Below, in pieces: positions 18,125 to 25,221 of a stretch of 45,916 nt of DNA. The notes beneath the pieces are model-generated. The model ran no database searches. It saw nothing but the letters and a program-made list of their open reading frames with translations, and was not told where the DNA came from. A program made the translations under genes and the position numbers. The stretch covers positions 1 through 45,916 of the forward strand of contig CALFSX010000342.1 of NCBI GenBank assembly GCA_937916515.1, written 5' to 3'. This DNA comes from an uncultured Planctomycetaceae bacterium (GTDB lineage Bacteria > Planctomycetota > Planctomycetia > Planctomycetales > Planctomycetaceae). Position 1 is the first letter of the stretch; each line of letters starts with the position of its first letter.

Positions 18125-18355
18125 CTACGCGAAACCGTAAACCTCTTTGAGTCTGGGTTCGGCTCTTTCGAAATCATCGCAGTAGCAGTGGTACACGCTC
18201 GGCCCATCTGGAAACTCATCAAGGTCATATCCAATAATAATGTCTTGGTAACGCCGAAGAAGTTCGCAAACGTCTTTTCCAAACTGCGAAAGGCGTTCGT
18301 CGTCGGCGTCTATTGTTAACTCAAGCTTGTTGTAAAACACCCGGCTTTCAGCCAT
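18125..18355 (-). CDS. Small acidic hypothetical protein
   Basis: 76 residues from the ATG at 18355, which has AGGAG 7 nt upstream, a strong reason for this start. It is acidic and aromatic-rich (Asp-Leu-Asp-Glu-Phe-Pro-Asp-Gly-Pro-Ser-Val-Tyr-His-Cys-Tyr-Cys-Asp-Asp). The family is not recognised. It stands alone, flanked by non-coding sequence on both sides, a layout like the other small genes of this segment. Confidence 0.6.
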   Translation of the reverse strand: MAESRVFYNKLELTIDADDERLSQFGKDVCELLRRYQDIIIGYDLDEFPDGPSVYHCYCDDFERAEPRLKEVYGFA

Positions 18356-18415
18356 TTCTAATTCTCCTAAAACCATTCTGCTTGCCAAAAACCATGGTAA
18401 AATTACGTGGCCGCG

Positions 18416-18478
18416 ACAAGTTCGTGAGAGACTCGCTCTTTGAGGCTATGGCGAGCGATTGATTCACGATGAATTTGT
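18416..18478 (-). other. Bulged two-stem hairpin
   Basis: ACAAGTTCGTGA (18416-18427) pairs imperfectly with the stretch at 18464-18478, with a three-nt bulge. Inside it TCGCTC (18433-18438) pairs with GAGCGA (18453-18458). It lies at the 3' side of a possible small minus-strand gene and upstream of the 76-residue gene. It could be a terminator without a U-run or a recombination-site-like fold. Confidence 0.4.
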
Positions 18479-18733
18479 TGGGGCATTATTCCGAAACAAC
18501 GTTTCGGCAGCGTTGCCGCTACGTTGCCATTTTTGTGCCCAGCCTTCGATCGGGTATTCGGACTGAATCGTGTGTACCTCGCAAGCAGGGAAACTGTCTG
18601 TCGAGCGACAAGCAGTATTGGAGTGTCCGGTAGGAAATGCGAGATAGAGCATTGAAGGCAGTCCCGATGCTGGAACGATGTAGCATTGAGAACGCATTGA
18701 TATCCCAAATGCGTATCGAAGCGATTGTCGCAT
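18464..18733 (-). CDS. Possible small hypothetical protein
   Basis: An 89-codon frame whose second half (Glu-Tyr-Pro-Ile-Glu-Gly-Trp-Ala-Gln-Lys-Trp-Gln-Arg-Ser-Gly-Asn-Ala-Ala-Glu-Thr) is protein-like. The first half is not, and no ribosome-binding site is evident. It could be a genuine small gene or a decayed one. Overlapping frames of similar length exist, so it is held at low confidence. Confidence 0.22.
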   Translation of the reverse strand: MRQSLRYAFGISMRSQCYIVPASGLPSMLYLAFPTGHSNTACRSTDSFPACEVHTIQSEYPIEGWAQKWQRSGNAAETLFRNNAPTNSS

Positions 18734-18751
18734 CCGGCTCCACTGATCGGC

Positions 18752-18931
18752 GTAGCGGTTGTCGTGGTACGCTTTGAGTTTGAATGTTGCCTATAGCTAA
18801 AGACCTTTTCTCTTTTTTGTTCTTCATTTGTAGTAATGAATATTTATCTGTTTGATTAGTAATAAATAAAAAGAATAGGTCTTTAGCTATAGGCAAGAAT
18901 TGATTCCGGGGCGTACCACGACGGCCGTTAC
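18752..18931. repeat. Nested inverted repeat at the 3' end of the ATPase gene
   Basis: Outer arms 18752-18772 and 18911-18931 pair at 18 of 21 positions (core GTCGTGGTACGC / GCGTACCACGAC); the right arm includes the ATPase stop codon. Inside lies an AT-rich element with perfect 20-nt arms at 18787-18806 and 18877-18896. The outer pair is probably the original 3' hairpin/terminator of the ATPase transcript. Confidence 0.85.
18786..18896. mobile_element. MITE-like AT-rich insertion with 20-bp terminal inverted repeats
   Basis: Perfect 20-nt terminal inverted repeats (TTGCCTATAGCTAAAGACCT and its complement) bound a 70-nt AT-rich core. GAAT occurs directly on both sides (18782-18785 and 18897-18900), as a possible 4-bp target duplication. 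The base composition is far more AT-rich than the neighbours. It has no coding capacity. An origin-type unwinding element or structured RNA is the main alternative. Confidence 0.5.
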
Positions 18932-19938
18932 CGAACCTGCTTCAACTGGTCTTCGATGTGGTTCTTGTCGCTGTCGTCGAGCAGCGGTTTCAAACCTGGA
19001 ACCTTTTTCCAGGTTTTGTTCTTACGATCTTCAACGAAGTCCTTGGCTTCGACGATGCTCGAAAACACATTGTCGTGTTTCAAGAGGATTCGTTCACGGC
19101 TGACGACTTTTGGGTCGCCTTTGGTGCATCGAATGCTGAACACATCGTCGGGATCCGAGGCTGTCCCCATCACGAGACACGCGTCGAGCGAGTTCGCGAA
19201 CGTCTTGCAGTCGGCCGCGTCGCGGTGAGAGATCGCGGCAGCTGGAAGGCGACCAGATGCCGCTCCACTGATTTGGTGCGTCACCCACACAGGGCACTGG
19301 AAATGTTCGGCCATCATGCGGCAATCTTTCTCAACGAACCGCTGAAGGAACTCACGTTCCGAGAGACCGGTGGCGTCTGAAAACTCGTGCCAAATATCGG
19401 GAACGCCATCGATGACAACGCCTTCGATGGGGCGTTGCTGCGAAAGCCAATGCAGCTTCATGGCGATCCCCGCAGGCGTGGCAAGTTCGAGTACGGGAAT
19501 GCCGTCAGGATCTTGTGCAATCAGCTGGAGTTGATGATTGATGCATTCAGTTGCACGTTGCCTCCTTTCTGTTGCTGGCACAACTTGTCCATCAATCTGA
19601 GGCAGCGTTTCCATATATGCAGATTCGTACCCTTCAGCCTTGGGGTCCTCCTGCCAGGCTTGAGCCCGACTGATTCGTGCAACGTGCGATAAGACTCGCT
19701 CGCGGCATAACCCTCCTTGATTGTGAAAGTCGAACCAAACCCACAGTCCAGCGGGGCGTGTCGCGGCCTCATCAAAGACAGAACCACCGGTGGCACTATC
19801 GGCGGCAATCATGCATGCCAACATTGATTTTCCGACTCCGGTCGGGCTGAGGATCCCGTTTACGCTTACCGGTTTAGTTCCGCCACCGAGTAAACGGTCG
19901 ACGAATCTAACGTTGGTTGGTTTGAGTTTTGGTTTCAT
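18928..19938 (-). CDS. RecA/DnaB-fold ATPase (replicative helicase-like)
   Basis: 336 residues from the ATG at 19938, with AGGAG 7 nt upstream. Walker A Ser-Pro-Thr-Gly-Val-Gly-Lys-Ser is at 31-38 and Walker B Gly-Val-Val-Ile-Asp-Gly at about 173-178. A Thr-His-Gln-Ile-Ser-Gly-Ala-Ala motif follows, resembling the sensor/H3 region of RepA- and DnaB-type ATPases. There is no N-terminal DnaG-binding domain, as in small plasmid RepA helicases. It lies 15 nt after the Cys/His protein gene, so the two are probably translated from one mRNA with the primase-like gene upstream. Helicase or loader activity is inferred from fold and context. Confidence 0.7.
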   Translation of the reverse strand: MKPKLKPTNVRFVDRLLGGGTKPVSVNGILSPTGVGKSMLACMIAADSATGGSVFDEAATRPAGLWVWFDFHNQGGLCRERVLSHVARISRAQAWQEDPKAEGYESAYMETLPQIDGQVVPATERRQRATECINHQLQLIAQDPDGIPVLELATPAGIAMKLHWLSQQRPIEGVVIDGVPDIWHEFSDATGLSEREFLQRFVEKDCRMMAEHFQCPVWVTHQISGAASGRLPAAAISHRDAADCKTFANSLDACLVMGTASDPDDVFSIRCTKGDPKVVSRERILLKHDNVFSSIVEAKDFVEDRKNKTWKKVPGLKPLLDDSDKNHIEDQLKQVR

Positions 19939-19953
19939 CAAAATGCTCCTAGT

Positions 19954-21288
19954 TCAAGAAAGATGTGAAATGAGCCAGCGGACATCCCGCTCGCTCGTGA
20001 CGATTCCGGCTTCGGAAAGCAGCTCTCGCAGCTTCACACGACCGGGAAGCGTGTTTTGAGGAAAACCGAGCCCAATGAGAATTGGTTCGGCGGCTCGCAG
20101 CAGCTTGCCCCGGCGCTGCTGCGTGGGCGAACTCGATTGTTCGGTCGTTTGAGCGATCGGATCTGTTTTGCTGCTTTGCTTGGACCAGCTTCCCCAACGA
20201 CGGGCTGCTGGTTGGTTACGCATCATGTAATAACGAGACACCCACTGTGCCCTCGAGCAGATGCTAACTGGCGGCCAATAAAACAGCCCATGACTGTTCT
20301 CTTGCAACTTATTTGGCGTCGTGCTGAGATCCCTGCCTTTGAGGAAGAACGACCTCAGCGACCGCTTGACGTCGAATCGCTGTAAATCGACTTCCGTCAA
20401 TTGCTCAATGTGTTGACGCTGAGATGGAAACCCCCGAAGGCGTTCCAGACTTTGCCTGGTTCTCGGGATCACTGCCATCACAGCGACTCGAAGTTCAAGG
20501 GCCTCAAGCTGGGAAGCACGAACTTCGTCGCCGGACCAGCGAGTTTCGCTGCTCAACGCTGGGGCAACCTGTTGACTCCAGATTCCTCCAGTCCCTCCCG
20601 CCGACTTGGCTAGACCGAGCAACTCCTTCCTTGTGCAGCGACGATGCTGATGAAATCGCTCGCTGTCGCTGAGGTCCACAACACTGGATCGGGAAAGAAG
20701 TGCGACGAACTCCGGTGGGTCGTCCTTCACGCATTGACTTGATGCATCGAATTGATCTGCCATTAGCCTGGCATAGCAGTGGGGGCAGCACGAAGCGTTC
20801 TGGCATACGTTGTTTTTGCGGGTAAACAAAAATTCATGCGGGATCTGCACTCTTGTTTGGTAAAGACTGGTCGGGCAAACAGCTGCTTTGGCCGCGGCCT
20901 TCCATTCGTCCGAGTTCTCCTTGAGGCTGTCCACTAACCTGAATAAATGATGCCGACTCGTATAATCAAAAGCACGAGCTTCCCGAATTGTTGATCGCTC
21001 AACGTAAGATTTAATGCGATCAGATTGCTGAAGGAGGAAAGAAGGATCATTCTTTAAAAACGTTCGTATAAACCAGTTCCGCCTGTCATCGCCACTTGAT
21101 CCGGAGAGTAGATCCCGTTTCATCCAGTCCTTTGGACGCCTGCCAATCGCGAACACTGACTGTACAGCGGCTGCGTACTTGGCTCGCTCGGCGTGTTCGG
21201 TCTGCCAGCGTCCATTCGGTTCACCCAGGTCGCTCTCGGCTTCGTCCCACTGGGGCTCGTGTTTTGGTTTGTTTAGATTCTTTTGCAT
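19954..21288 (-). CDS. Hypothetical Cys/His-cluster protein of the replication module
   Basis: 444 residues from the ATG at 21288 (a TTG at 21303 would add five). The sequence is mostly helical and basic. A compact cluster Cys162...Cys167-Cys168-x-His170-Cys171, followed by Tyr-Ala-Arg-Leu, looks like a metal-binding knuckle. The C-terminal ~60 residues may form a small helical DNA-binding domain (Gly-Phe-Pro-Gln-Asn-Thr-Leu-Pro-Gly-Arg-Val-Lys-Leu-Arg-Glu-Leu-Leu). The family is not recognised. It is tightly coupled to the ATPase gene downstream and sits after the primase-like gene, so it may be the element's initiator or a helicase loader. It lacks the His-hydrophobic-His and Tyr motifs of a rolling-circle Rep. 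Confidence 0.6.
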   Translation of the reverse strand: MQKNLNKPKHEPQWDEAESDLGEPNGRWQTEHAERAKYAAAVQSVFAIGRRPKDWMKRDLLSGSSGDDRRNWFIRTFLKNDPSFLLQQSDRIKSYVERSTIREARAFDYTSRHHLFRLVDSLKENSDEWKAAAKAAVCPTSLYQTRVQIPHEFLFTRKNNVCQNASCCPHCYARLMADQFDASSQCVKDDPPEFVALLSRSSVVDLSDSERFHQHRRCTRKELLGLAKSAGGTGGIWSQQVAPALSSETRWSGDEVRASQLEALELRVAVMAVIPRTRQSLERLRGFPSQRQHIEQLTEVDLQRFDVKRSLRSFFLKGRDLSTTPNKLQENSHGLFYWPPVSICSRAQWVSRYYMMRNQPAARRWGSWSKQSSKTDPIAQTTEQSSSPTQQRRGKLLRAAEPILIGLGFPQNTLPGRVKLRELLSEAGIVTSERDVRWLISHLS

Positions 21289-21672
21289 AGTCAACAGCGG
21301 CAAAATATCAAACGGAATGATAAGAGATTGGGCTAGCCTGATGAACTACCTAAACGAAAATCGATGAGTCGCAACCAGTACACCGGCGACCGGCTGAGGG
21401 CCGAGCGAGTCGGTCACTGCAGCCGGTGCCAATGTACGGCGGCGATCAAGCTTATCCGTGCTGTTCTGGCCCGCCGCGAGCGTGTGCTCAACGGCGGACC
21501 GACTCCTGTATTGCGATCATTTCCTCCACGAGTATGGGGTGCAGAGCCGGACCCCATACTCCGAAGGTGGCAAGCATTGGCGAGAGCCATTCGACAAGGC
21601 TCGCCCTCGCCTAACCCGAGCCTTCAAAGGCCAAATGACGCACGGCCATTTAGCCCCGAGAGGCTCGGGAGA
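21289..21672. other. Structured intergenic region between the primase-like and Cys/His genes
   Basis: No gene is seen. It holds a second copy of the ~75-nt repeated element (21377-21450), an 11-bp perfect inverted repeat (21530-21540 / 21551-21561, core GAGTATGGGGT) with a 10-nt loop, and a nested hairpin directly after the primase-like stop codon. Confidence 0.7.
21615..21669 (-). terminator. Nested hairpin after the primase-like gene
   Basis: Outer stem CCCGAGCC / GGCTCGGG (21615-21622 / 21662-21669) and inner stem GGCCAAATG / CATTTAGCC (21629-21637 / 21647-21655, one mismatch) begin 3 nt after the stop codon. No U-run follows, so it may be a processing or stabilising hairpin rather than a classic terminator. 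Confidence 0.5.
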
Positions 21673-23397
21673 TTACTCCGACCGGCTCTTCTGGTAGGCC
21701 GCCATGCGAATTTCCTTAAATTCGCGTGGCACTTCCATTATTGAAACGCGAGCCTTTAGGCCGCGTTGAAGCAAATCCACGAAGCACTTATTCATCGAAG
21801 GGTAGGCAAGTTCTTGTTTGCGAGCTTCGTCCAAAAAATAATCATCGTCTTCCCAGTGTTGGAGTCGGTCCAAGTCCTTCGATACCTCTGCCTCCACTAT
21901 GGGGCTGTAACCTTGCAAGACCCGGATTTCACCTTTTGCATTTTCAAGTAAGCGAATTGCTTCCGCAACGTGCTCTCTTTCTTGATCACAGCCGATGACG
22001 TTCCAACCCAGAGTCAGGCCAACCGCTGCGTTGATCGCGCCATTAACAATGATGATCTCCGGCTTCTTTACGTCGAATGATTTCGGTATGATTAACCCAT
22101 GTCCCTCTACGCTATCTGAAGACTTAGGCTTAGCTTGGCTGATAGCATGTGGAAGATCCAAGAATGACTGAATGCCGTCCAGGCTTCCAGAAGCGTCACG
22201 TACCGGAAAGAAACCACCGCTTCCATTTTGATCGCAAGCGACCTCAAGATCCTCAAGGCTCTCGGGTGATACTTGCAGTGCAGCAGCAAAGTTGTCAACC
22301 TGCTCTTGGGTTGTGTGCGGACGATACGCAATGTAGGCAGCGATGAACTCAATGGCGGTGCGGTAATCATCCCATTTCCTTGATCTAGCCGATTGCATCT
22401 CCCGGTATCCAACACGGTTAATACCTCGAAGTACATCTCTTGCGGACGGGTCGAGTGCACTTAGTATTCTCTCGTGCGTACAACCGCGACAGCAATACAG
22501 CAGTGCATTTCCATCCTTATCCTCGCTTATTAACAGACTCCGGTGAAAGTCTACGTGCCCAGGGCAGCATCCTTTATAGCCTTGACCGCTTCGCTGGACG
22601 CCTTTGAGACGTGAAAGCACGCGGTCGATCGGTCTTTCAGACGCCGTGTGTGGTTTAGCATTGAATTCTTCCACCGTCATCACGGGATTTAAGACAAAGT
22701 TTCCCGAAGCAATTGATTCGGAATGGTTGAGGGGTATGGAATATCTGTTCGCATAATTCCATTCATCACCGTAGCTGTCATATGGATCCCAAAACTCTGA
22801 ACACGCGATGTTGTCCGGATTCAAGCATGGCAGCAAAACAAAATCTTCAGTACGGCTCTGCTGCTTTGGGTGCACGTCAACACAAATGCCCGACTCCGGA
22901 TTATCGCAACTGTCAACGATTGCTTCACCAAAGCGATGCAGTTGATCCGCGGGTACGGGCTCACCGAAAACAACCAAAACCTGCAATCGGATTTCATATT
23001 TGAATCGGAGTATTACGCCGATAAATCCAGTATGTACCAGCCTCCAATAAATTGCTGACGCTGCCGACTCAGCAGGTTTCCCTAATGGGTCATCACCAGA
23101 TGGTTGTTGATATATTTCGATCATCAAGAATCGACTACTGTCTTCGAGGCTTCTGGTCGGCACCGCGATTAAGTCTGATTGGTCAACGGCGAACAGGCTT
23201 CTCTTGATGACTTCTTTAGTTAATAACTCGTTAACAATTCGTCGGTGCCGTTCGTGAACTTCGGTTTCTGTTGGATACGTGGCGTACGTATCGGTGCGAT
23301 TAACGAGGTAGTGAAAAACAAAATCAGTTAATCCTTCAATCCCGTCGGAAGTTCGGTCTTCATCGAGTGCGTGGGATGTGTAACTGTGATTGATCAT
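21673..23397 (-). CDS. Primase-like protein: CHC2-type zinc finger plus Toprim-like region, active-site residues altered
   Basis: 574 residues. The middle carries a phage/plasmid-primase zinc finger: Arg-Leu-Lys-Gly-Val...Gly-Tyr-Lys-Gly-Cys-Cys-Pro-Gly-His at 263-281, and Leu-Leu-Tyr-Cys-Cys-Arg-Gly-Cys at 299-306. A region matching the Toprim part of such primases follows (Gly-Gly-Phe-Phe-Pro-Val-Arg-Asp...Gly-Leu-Ile-Ile-Pro). There the usual Glu-Gly-x-x-Asp is Asn452-Gly-Ala-Ile-Asn456. The N-terminal ~220 residues loosely resemble an archaeo-eukaryotic primase fold (Val-Val-Phe-Gly-Glu-Pro-Val-Pro-Ala; Val-His-Pro-Lys-Gln), again without the expected Asp-x-Asp. It heads the Cys/His and ATPase genes. 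It may be a non-catalytic primase homologue that recruits or regulates replication. Confidence 0.65.
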   Translation of the reverse strand: MINHSYTSHALDEDRTSDGIEGLTDFVFHYLVNRTDTYATYPTETEVHERHRRIVNELLTKEVIKRSLFAVDQSDLIAVPTRSLEDSSRFLMIEIYQQPSGDDPLGKPAESAASAIYWRLVHTGFIGVILRFKYEIRLQVLVVFGEPVPADQLHRFGEAIVDSCDNPESGICVDVHPKQQSRTEDFVLLPCLNPDNIACSEFWDPYDSYGDEWNYANRYSIPLNHSESIASGNFVLNPVMTVEEFNAKPHTASERPIDRVLSRLKGVQRSGQGYKGCCPGHVDFHRSLLISEDKDGNALLYCCRGCTHERILSALDPSARDVLRGINRVGYREMQSARSRKWDDYRTAIEFIAAYIAYRPHTTQEQVDNFAAALQVSPESLEDLEVACDQNGSGGFFPVRDASGSLDGIQSFLDLPHAISQAKPKSSDSVEGHGLIIPKSFDVKKPEIIIVNGAINAAVGLTLGWNVIGCDQEREHVAEAIRLLENAKGEIRVLQGYSPIVEAEVSKDLDRLQHWEDDDYFLDEARKQELAYPSMNKCFVDLLQRGLKARVSIMEVPREFKEIRMAAYQKSRSE

Positions 23398-23488
23398 TAC
23401 TATTTTCTCTGAAAAAAGTTGGGAGTTTAGGTCAGCACGCCGGGCTGGAAATTTGCCATGGCGTGCGGTGTTTCGATTTTAAGAACAG

Positions 23489-23755
23489 CTATGTTTTGTT
23501 GGGTAGCTGGTTCAGTTCACCAAGCAGCATCGGCTGCGGCGTTCGCTGGACGGTCGTCTGTCTTTTGCCCGGTGGCGGCCTCGCCTTCTCCTTCTCCGAC
23601 CACTCGCGAAGCACCGCGAAGAATCCCGTCAGGTTCGCTCGCATTTCGCGAACGTCTTCCGCAGTCGGCTGACTCTCGTCGTTTCGACGAAGTCGGCGAG
23701 GCAGCTCAGGCGGCTGCTTTTGCGATTCGGGTTTTGGATCTGTCGGGCGATTCAT
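23489..23755 (-). CDS. Small Pro/Arg-rich hypothetical protein heading the replication operon
   Basis: 88 residues from the ATG at 23755. It has a Pro-rich, basic start and end around a short amphipathic helix (Thr-Ala-Glu-Asp-Val-Arg-Glu-Met-Arg-Ala-Asn-Leu-Thr-Gly-Phe-Phe-Ala-Val-Leu-Arg-Glu-Trp). The family is not recognised. It lies 91 nt before the primase-like gene on the same strand, and directly after a terminator-type hairpin. It could be a copy-control or leader-encoded protein. The longer frame upstream runs through the hairpin and is not favoured. Confidence 0.5.
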   Translation of the reverse strand: MNRPTDPKPESQKQPPELPRRLRRNDESQPTAEDVREMRANLTGFFAVLREWSEKEKARPPPGKRQTTVQRTPQPMLLGELNQLPNKT

Positions 23756-23765
23756 GAGCACGCAT

Positions 23766-23809
23766 AAAAAAGCCCCCGCAGAACGCCCGACATGAAGCTC
23801 TGCGAGGGC
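23766..23809 (-). terminator. Intrinsic terminator (candidate attenuator) just upstream of the small operon-leading gene
   Basis: On the minus strand GCCCTCGCAGA (23809-23799) pairs with TCTGCGGGGGC (23782-23772) with one G-U pair, followed by six U. The loop contains TCGGGCGT. It ends about 11 nt before the ATG at 23755, and no minus-strand gene lies upstream for it to terminate. Confidence 0.75.
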
Positions 23810-23845
23810 CGCCACTCAAGGTGGCATAGATGACTGTGTCAACGT

Positions 23846-23870
23846 TTCGGGCGTTCACTTAACGCCCGAA
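23846..23870 (-). promoter_or_regulatory. Perfect 10-bp hairpin in the operon leader
   Basis: TTCGGGCGTT (23846-23855) and AACGCCCGAA (23861-23870) are perfect complements with a 5-nt loop. On the minus strand the 3' arm can pair instead with the loop of the terminator at 23766-23809 (9 of 10 bases), so the two hairpins could compete. Confidence 0.65.
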
Positions 23871-24067
23871 GGAAATTTCCCCGGAAGCACGAAATTCTCG
23901 AAGTTTTTCAATCAACATTTTTAAGAATGGAAGCGGGATGTTGTTGCGAACTGCTCTTACCCGACATTTTCAGACAATTTGCAGTGCGACTAGGTGCCTT
24001 TCGGCGTCGATGCCATAATGCTTCCAAACGCGAGAAACTAACTGGACGATGAACGCACAGGCCAACG

Positions 24068-24922
24068 ATGGAAGAGTCACCCCAAATTCGACAACTGATT
24101 TCCGTAGGCGATCCATTGGAGAAGGAAATCGCCAATCACGTAGTTAAACTGCGTGGAGTTCTACAGCCATACTGTGAGGTATGGGCAAAGCACATTTTGC
24201 CTCGGCGACTTGGGGATGGCTCTCGAGTGCCGGATGAATGGATGAATTTTGCGGGAAGTCATTACACCGCACTCATTCGCATTTATCATGCGCAGCAGGC
24301 CCTCGATGAGCTCCTGCGGTTGGTCGAACATGGCCCGAATCAGAATCACCTGGGACCTTTCCTGCTCGAGGTCCATAAAACGTGTGCTTCATTCTGGGAG
24401 CACATTGGCTCCGTCATCGACAATTTGGGGCAAGCGTTCGTGGACGCCAAATTGATCGGCACAAAAATAAAAGGACGAGATTACCTTACGGGAAAATACG
24501 AGGATCTCGATTACGCATATGACCGTCGATCGCAATTCATTCACTCGCGAGTTGTGCCAACTACCACCTTCGAAGGGGCTGCAGTTTTTCGCATAATTAA
24601 ATCAGAGGCATACCACAGGCATTTGGAGCCTAAAAACTCTCGCTGGGACGTGGAATACGATGGGGAGATTTTCCTTGCGGACACGTTTCCAAAGGAATGG
24701 GAGCGGTTCCTGACGGCAGTGAGCAGTGCTTGGTGGCATTTACGTAATCAAGTAGATCAGGCTGACATGGACCGACTGACGAACAACGACGAGAATGCTC
24801 GTTCGAAGCGTTCTTCAAGGTTGTCGAGTGGTGGGATGAGGAAGGCGAATATCGACGATCCCGAATCGCGACAGGTTCCTCCACTATCAGGCTTCGATGG
24901 GCCACCACCGAGCGGGACATAG
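24068..24922 (+). CDS. HEPN-like domain protein of unknown function
   Basis: 284 residues. It is mostly helical. At 153-159 it has Arg-Arg-Ser-Gln-Phe-Ile-His, fitting the R-x4-6-H signature of HEPN ribonucleases, preceded by an acidic stretch (Glu-Asp-Leu-Asp-Tyr-Ala-Tyr-Asp). The overall layout resembles stand-alone HEPN proteins found in defence or stress loci. No partner antitoxin gene is evident nearby. It is the only plus-strand gene in the island, with a terminator about 130 nt after its stop. The last ~40 residues are low-complexity, and another frame is open across them, so the true C-terminus could be shifted. The assignment rests mainly on one motif. Confidence 0.5.
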   Translation: MEESPQIRQLISVGDPLEKEIANHVVKLRGVLQPYCEVWAKHILPRRLGDGSRVPDEWMNFAGSHYTALIRIYHAQQALDELLRLVEHGPNQNHLGPFLLEVHKTCASFWEHIGSVIDNLGQAFVDAKLIGTKIKGRDYLTGKYEDLDYAYDRRSQFIHSRVVPTTTFEGAAVFRIIKSEAYHRHLEPKNSRWDVEYDGEIFLADTFPKEWERFLTAVSSAWWHLRNQVDQADMDRLTNNDENARSKRSSRLSSGGMRKANIDDPESRQVPPLSGFDGPPPSGT

Positions 24923-25055
24923 ATCCCATCGTGCCAGTGATATCACGCAGCCCTTCCACCTTCTTGAAACGCCTGAAAATGCAGCCGAAAATCGAGCGTC
25001 GGTGAGCGGAAAAAAGTTCGAAACGTATCAAGCACGGGGAGCTAGACTCCACAAG

Positions 25056-25097
25056 CAGGGAATCGTCACCACAAAGTGACGGTTCCCTGTTTTTTTT
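25056..25097 (+). terminator. Rho-independent terminator of the HEPN-like gene
   Basis: CAGGGAATCGTCAC (25056-25069) pairs with GTGACGGTTCCCTG (25076-25089) with one wobble and a six-nt loop, followed by eight T. The stem is 14 bp. The sequence between 24923 and 25055 holds no supported gene. Confidence 0.9.
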
Positions 25098-25221
25098 ATG
25101 CGCCGGCGGCAGTCCCTGCAAATGGCGTGGGATTTGCTGGTATGCCACTGCAGATTGCTTTAGCGCAGGACATGTGAAGCAGCGGCTGACGAGATCCTGC
25201 AACCAATTTCTTTGAGCTTCC

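Noticed and set aside
21600-21672. GCCTAAC/GTTAGGC box beside the hairpin after the primase-like gene, read as an integron attC site
   Set aside because: The partner core site would fall inside the coding end of the primase-like gene and mismatches; no integrase is present.
24790-25018. Alternative frame giving Phe-Glu-Ala-Phe-Phe-Lys-Val-Val-Glu-Trp-Trp-Asp at the end of the HEPN-like gene
   Set aside because: It has no start, closes quickly upstream and matches no family that I recognise; it may reflect a frameshift but cannot be supported.
25000-25055. TTCGAAAC followed by a GGAG...CTCC pair, considered as a tRNA or tmRNA 3' end
   Set aside because: No T-stem, anticodon arm or acceptor pairing can be drawn.
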